Origin: Deltaproteobacteria bacterium
GTDB lineage: Bacteria; UBA10199; SBBF01
Direction of reading: 5' to 3'
Assembly (NCBI GenBank): GCA_016207765.1
Contig: JACQOY010000069.1
Coordinates: 1 to 5,123, forward strand
Length of the DNA: 5,123 nt
Shown here: piece by piece, positions 4,243 through 5,123 of the stretch
Position numbering within the stretch: position 1 is the first letter of the stretch
Layout of the letters: each line of letters opens with the position of its first letter
Position numbers and translations under genes: made by a program
Notes under the pieces: generated by a model
Database searches by the model: none
The model's input: only the letters and a program-made list of their open reading frames with translations
What the model was told of the DNA's origin: nothing

Positions 4243-5082
4243 TTAAGTCGACCGGCTCACCGGAAACAATTGCATGTTCAACTGCACCACCTCTTCCGGA
4301 TCCGAGTCGACAGAAACCAGCTTCAAAACATCCTGCCTGAAATCCCTGATCTTGTTTTTGAGCTCTTGAACCCTCTCTTTTTTCACCCCCAGGGTCATGG
4401 AGCTGATATCGCGCAAAGGGGCCGGAATTTTCTGCATCACATCCTTGGTCAGATCGAGCATGTTCAAATGATATTGAAACAGGGCCAGCGAGGTGACCTC
4501 GGCGCCGGTTGAGACAATGGGGTTTGTCTGTTTCCATGTCTTATCCGACATCTTTGCGATGAAACCAAGATTCTCCAGGACCTCGAGCGATTTTTTGGCC
4601 GCCGCTTCCGTGATGGGAGGATAGATATGGCCGGCCAACCATTCCGGAGTTCCGTCAAAAGAGGAAGAGGCAATCAATTCACGAACCACCGGATAATACC
4701 ATGTGGAGCAATATTCATACTGGTTTTTTTCAATCGGCTTCAACTGGTTAAACTTTCTCGACTGGATCAAACGGCGATAATAAAGGGCCTTCTTTTCCTC
4801 GTCATGAGCCTGGTTGAAAAAAACAAGGTTTCGGAAAAATTCCCCCTCCTGTTTGTTGAGTCCCAAACCAACCACGAATTTTGAAAGGGAATCCTCCGTC
4901 AAATTTCGGTTTCCATCCATCACCAGCTTGAAGAAATTGGGGGAACTAAATCCGGCCCTTTTCGAAAAAGTGCGAAATGAAAAAGAACCCCGCCCCTTTT
5001 TTGCCCCAATGTACCGGTCTTTCAAGTAACGCCGATAATCAAGATAGTGGAAAAGATTAACTTTCTCTGCCCCCCGTTGCAT
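4243..5082 (-). CDS. TIGR02147 family protein (DUF4423), predicted transcriptional regulator
   Basis: A complete 279-residue cytoplasmic protein of the TIGR02147/DUF4423 family, best known from Fibrobacter and deltaproteobacterial or Bdellovibrio-like genomes, where it occurs in many paralogues. Its biochemical role is not established; an N-terminal helix-turn-helix-like region suggests DNA binding. Matching blocks, in order, are LFHYLDYRRYLKDRY (10-24), FSFRTFSKRAGFSSPNFFKL (34-53), GNRNLTEDSLSKF (57-69), FFRNLVFFNQA (82-92), QYEYCSTWYYPVVREL (121-136), STGAEVTSLALFQYHLNML (191-209), RDISSMTLGV (224-233) and VVQLNMQLFPVS (265-276). Length and both ends match a full family member. The ATG at 5082 has a modest AGGATCAGG upstream. 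It lies 13 bp before the Big_5 lipoprotein gene, so it probably heads that operon and may regulate it. No transmembrane segment or signal peptide is visible. Confidence 0.9.
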   Translation of the reverse strand: MQRGAEKVNLFHYLDYRRYLKDRYIGAKKGRGSFSFRTFSKRAGFSSPNFFKLVMDGNRNLTEDSLSKFVVGLGLNKQEGEFFRNLVFFNQAHDEEKKALYYRRLIQSRKFNQLKPIEKNQYEYCSTWYYPVVRELIASSSFDGTPEWLAGHIYPPITEAAAKKSLEVLENLGFIAKMSDKTWKQTNPIVSTGAEVTSLALFQYHLNMLDLTKDVMQKIPAPLRDISSMTLGVKKERVQELKNKIRDFRQDVLKLVSVDSDPEEVVQLNMQLFPVSRST

Positions 5083-5123
5083 AACCTGATCCTATCTCTC
5101 TTGAAAATTTTGAACAAGCTAAA

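Noticed and set aside
5083..5123. Possible promoter of the TIGR02147 gene (TTGTTC, 17-bp spacer, TAGGAT)
   Set aside because: The -35 matches consensus at only 3 of 6 bases, and the implied start would leave almost no leader and exclude the ribosome binding site. The real promoter is probably beyond the window.

Overview
This window looks like chromosome from a Gram-negative bacterium. All six genes lie on the minus strand, so transcription runs from high to low coordinates. Two encode lipoproteins with lipoboxes, one encodes an outer-membrane beta-barrel, and one encodes a periplasmic metal-binding protein with a Sec signal peptide. A TIGR02147-family regulator beside acidic Cys-containing lipoproteins, together with a porin-like zinc-locus barrel, suggests an uncultured lineage of the old 'Deltaproteobacteria' or Bdellovibrionota type. 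That assignment is inference and weak. I see no mobile element, tRNA, rRNA or CRISPR.

Right half (5082 to 2094, read leftwards): a putative regulator module. A full-length TIGR02147 protein (5082-4243) is followed after 13 bp by a lipoprotein gene (4229-3288), whose product has an N-terminal domain, an Asp-rich calcium-repeat-like linker and a C-terminal Ig-like (Big_5) domain. After 84 bp comes a second lipoprotein gene (3203-2094), whose product resembles DUF4382 and carries an acidic insert and an almost purely Asp/Glu C-terminal tail. The spacing and ribosome binding sites fit one operon or two closely linked units.

Left half (2044 to beyond position 1): a putative zinc (or related divalent metal) uptake operon. 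It holds a small membrane-anchored or exported protein with HxH and CxxC motifs (2044-1757), an outer-membrane barrel of the family usually annotated 'zinc-regulated outer membrane receptor' (1652-531), and, 9 bp later, a ZnuA/TroA-type substrate-binding protein (521 to the window edge, truncated). The permease, ATPase and possibly Zur would be expected further left.

The junction between the halves (about 1995-2096) is the most interesting stretch. It holds a perfect 7-1-7 inverted repeat (2061-2075) of the geometry bound by Fur/Zur-family repressors, placed on candidate promoter elements. Immediately after it, an 11-bp perfect stem with a T-rich 3' flank traps both possible start codons of the small HxH/CxxC protein. 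It therefore resembles an intrinsic terminator or attenuator laid over the start of the metal operon. A second GC-rich hairpin (1718-1756) sits directly behind that gene. Together these suggest layered control of the metal operon, or a clean boundary between the two units.
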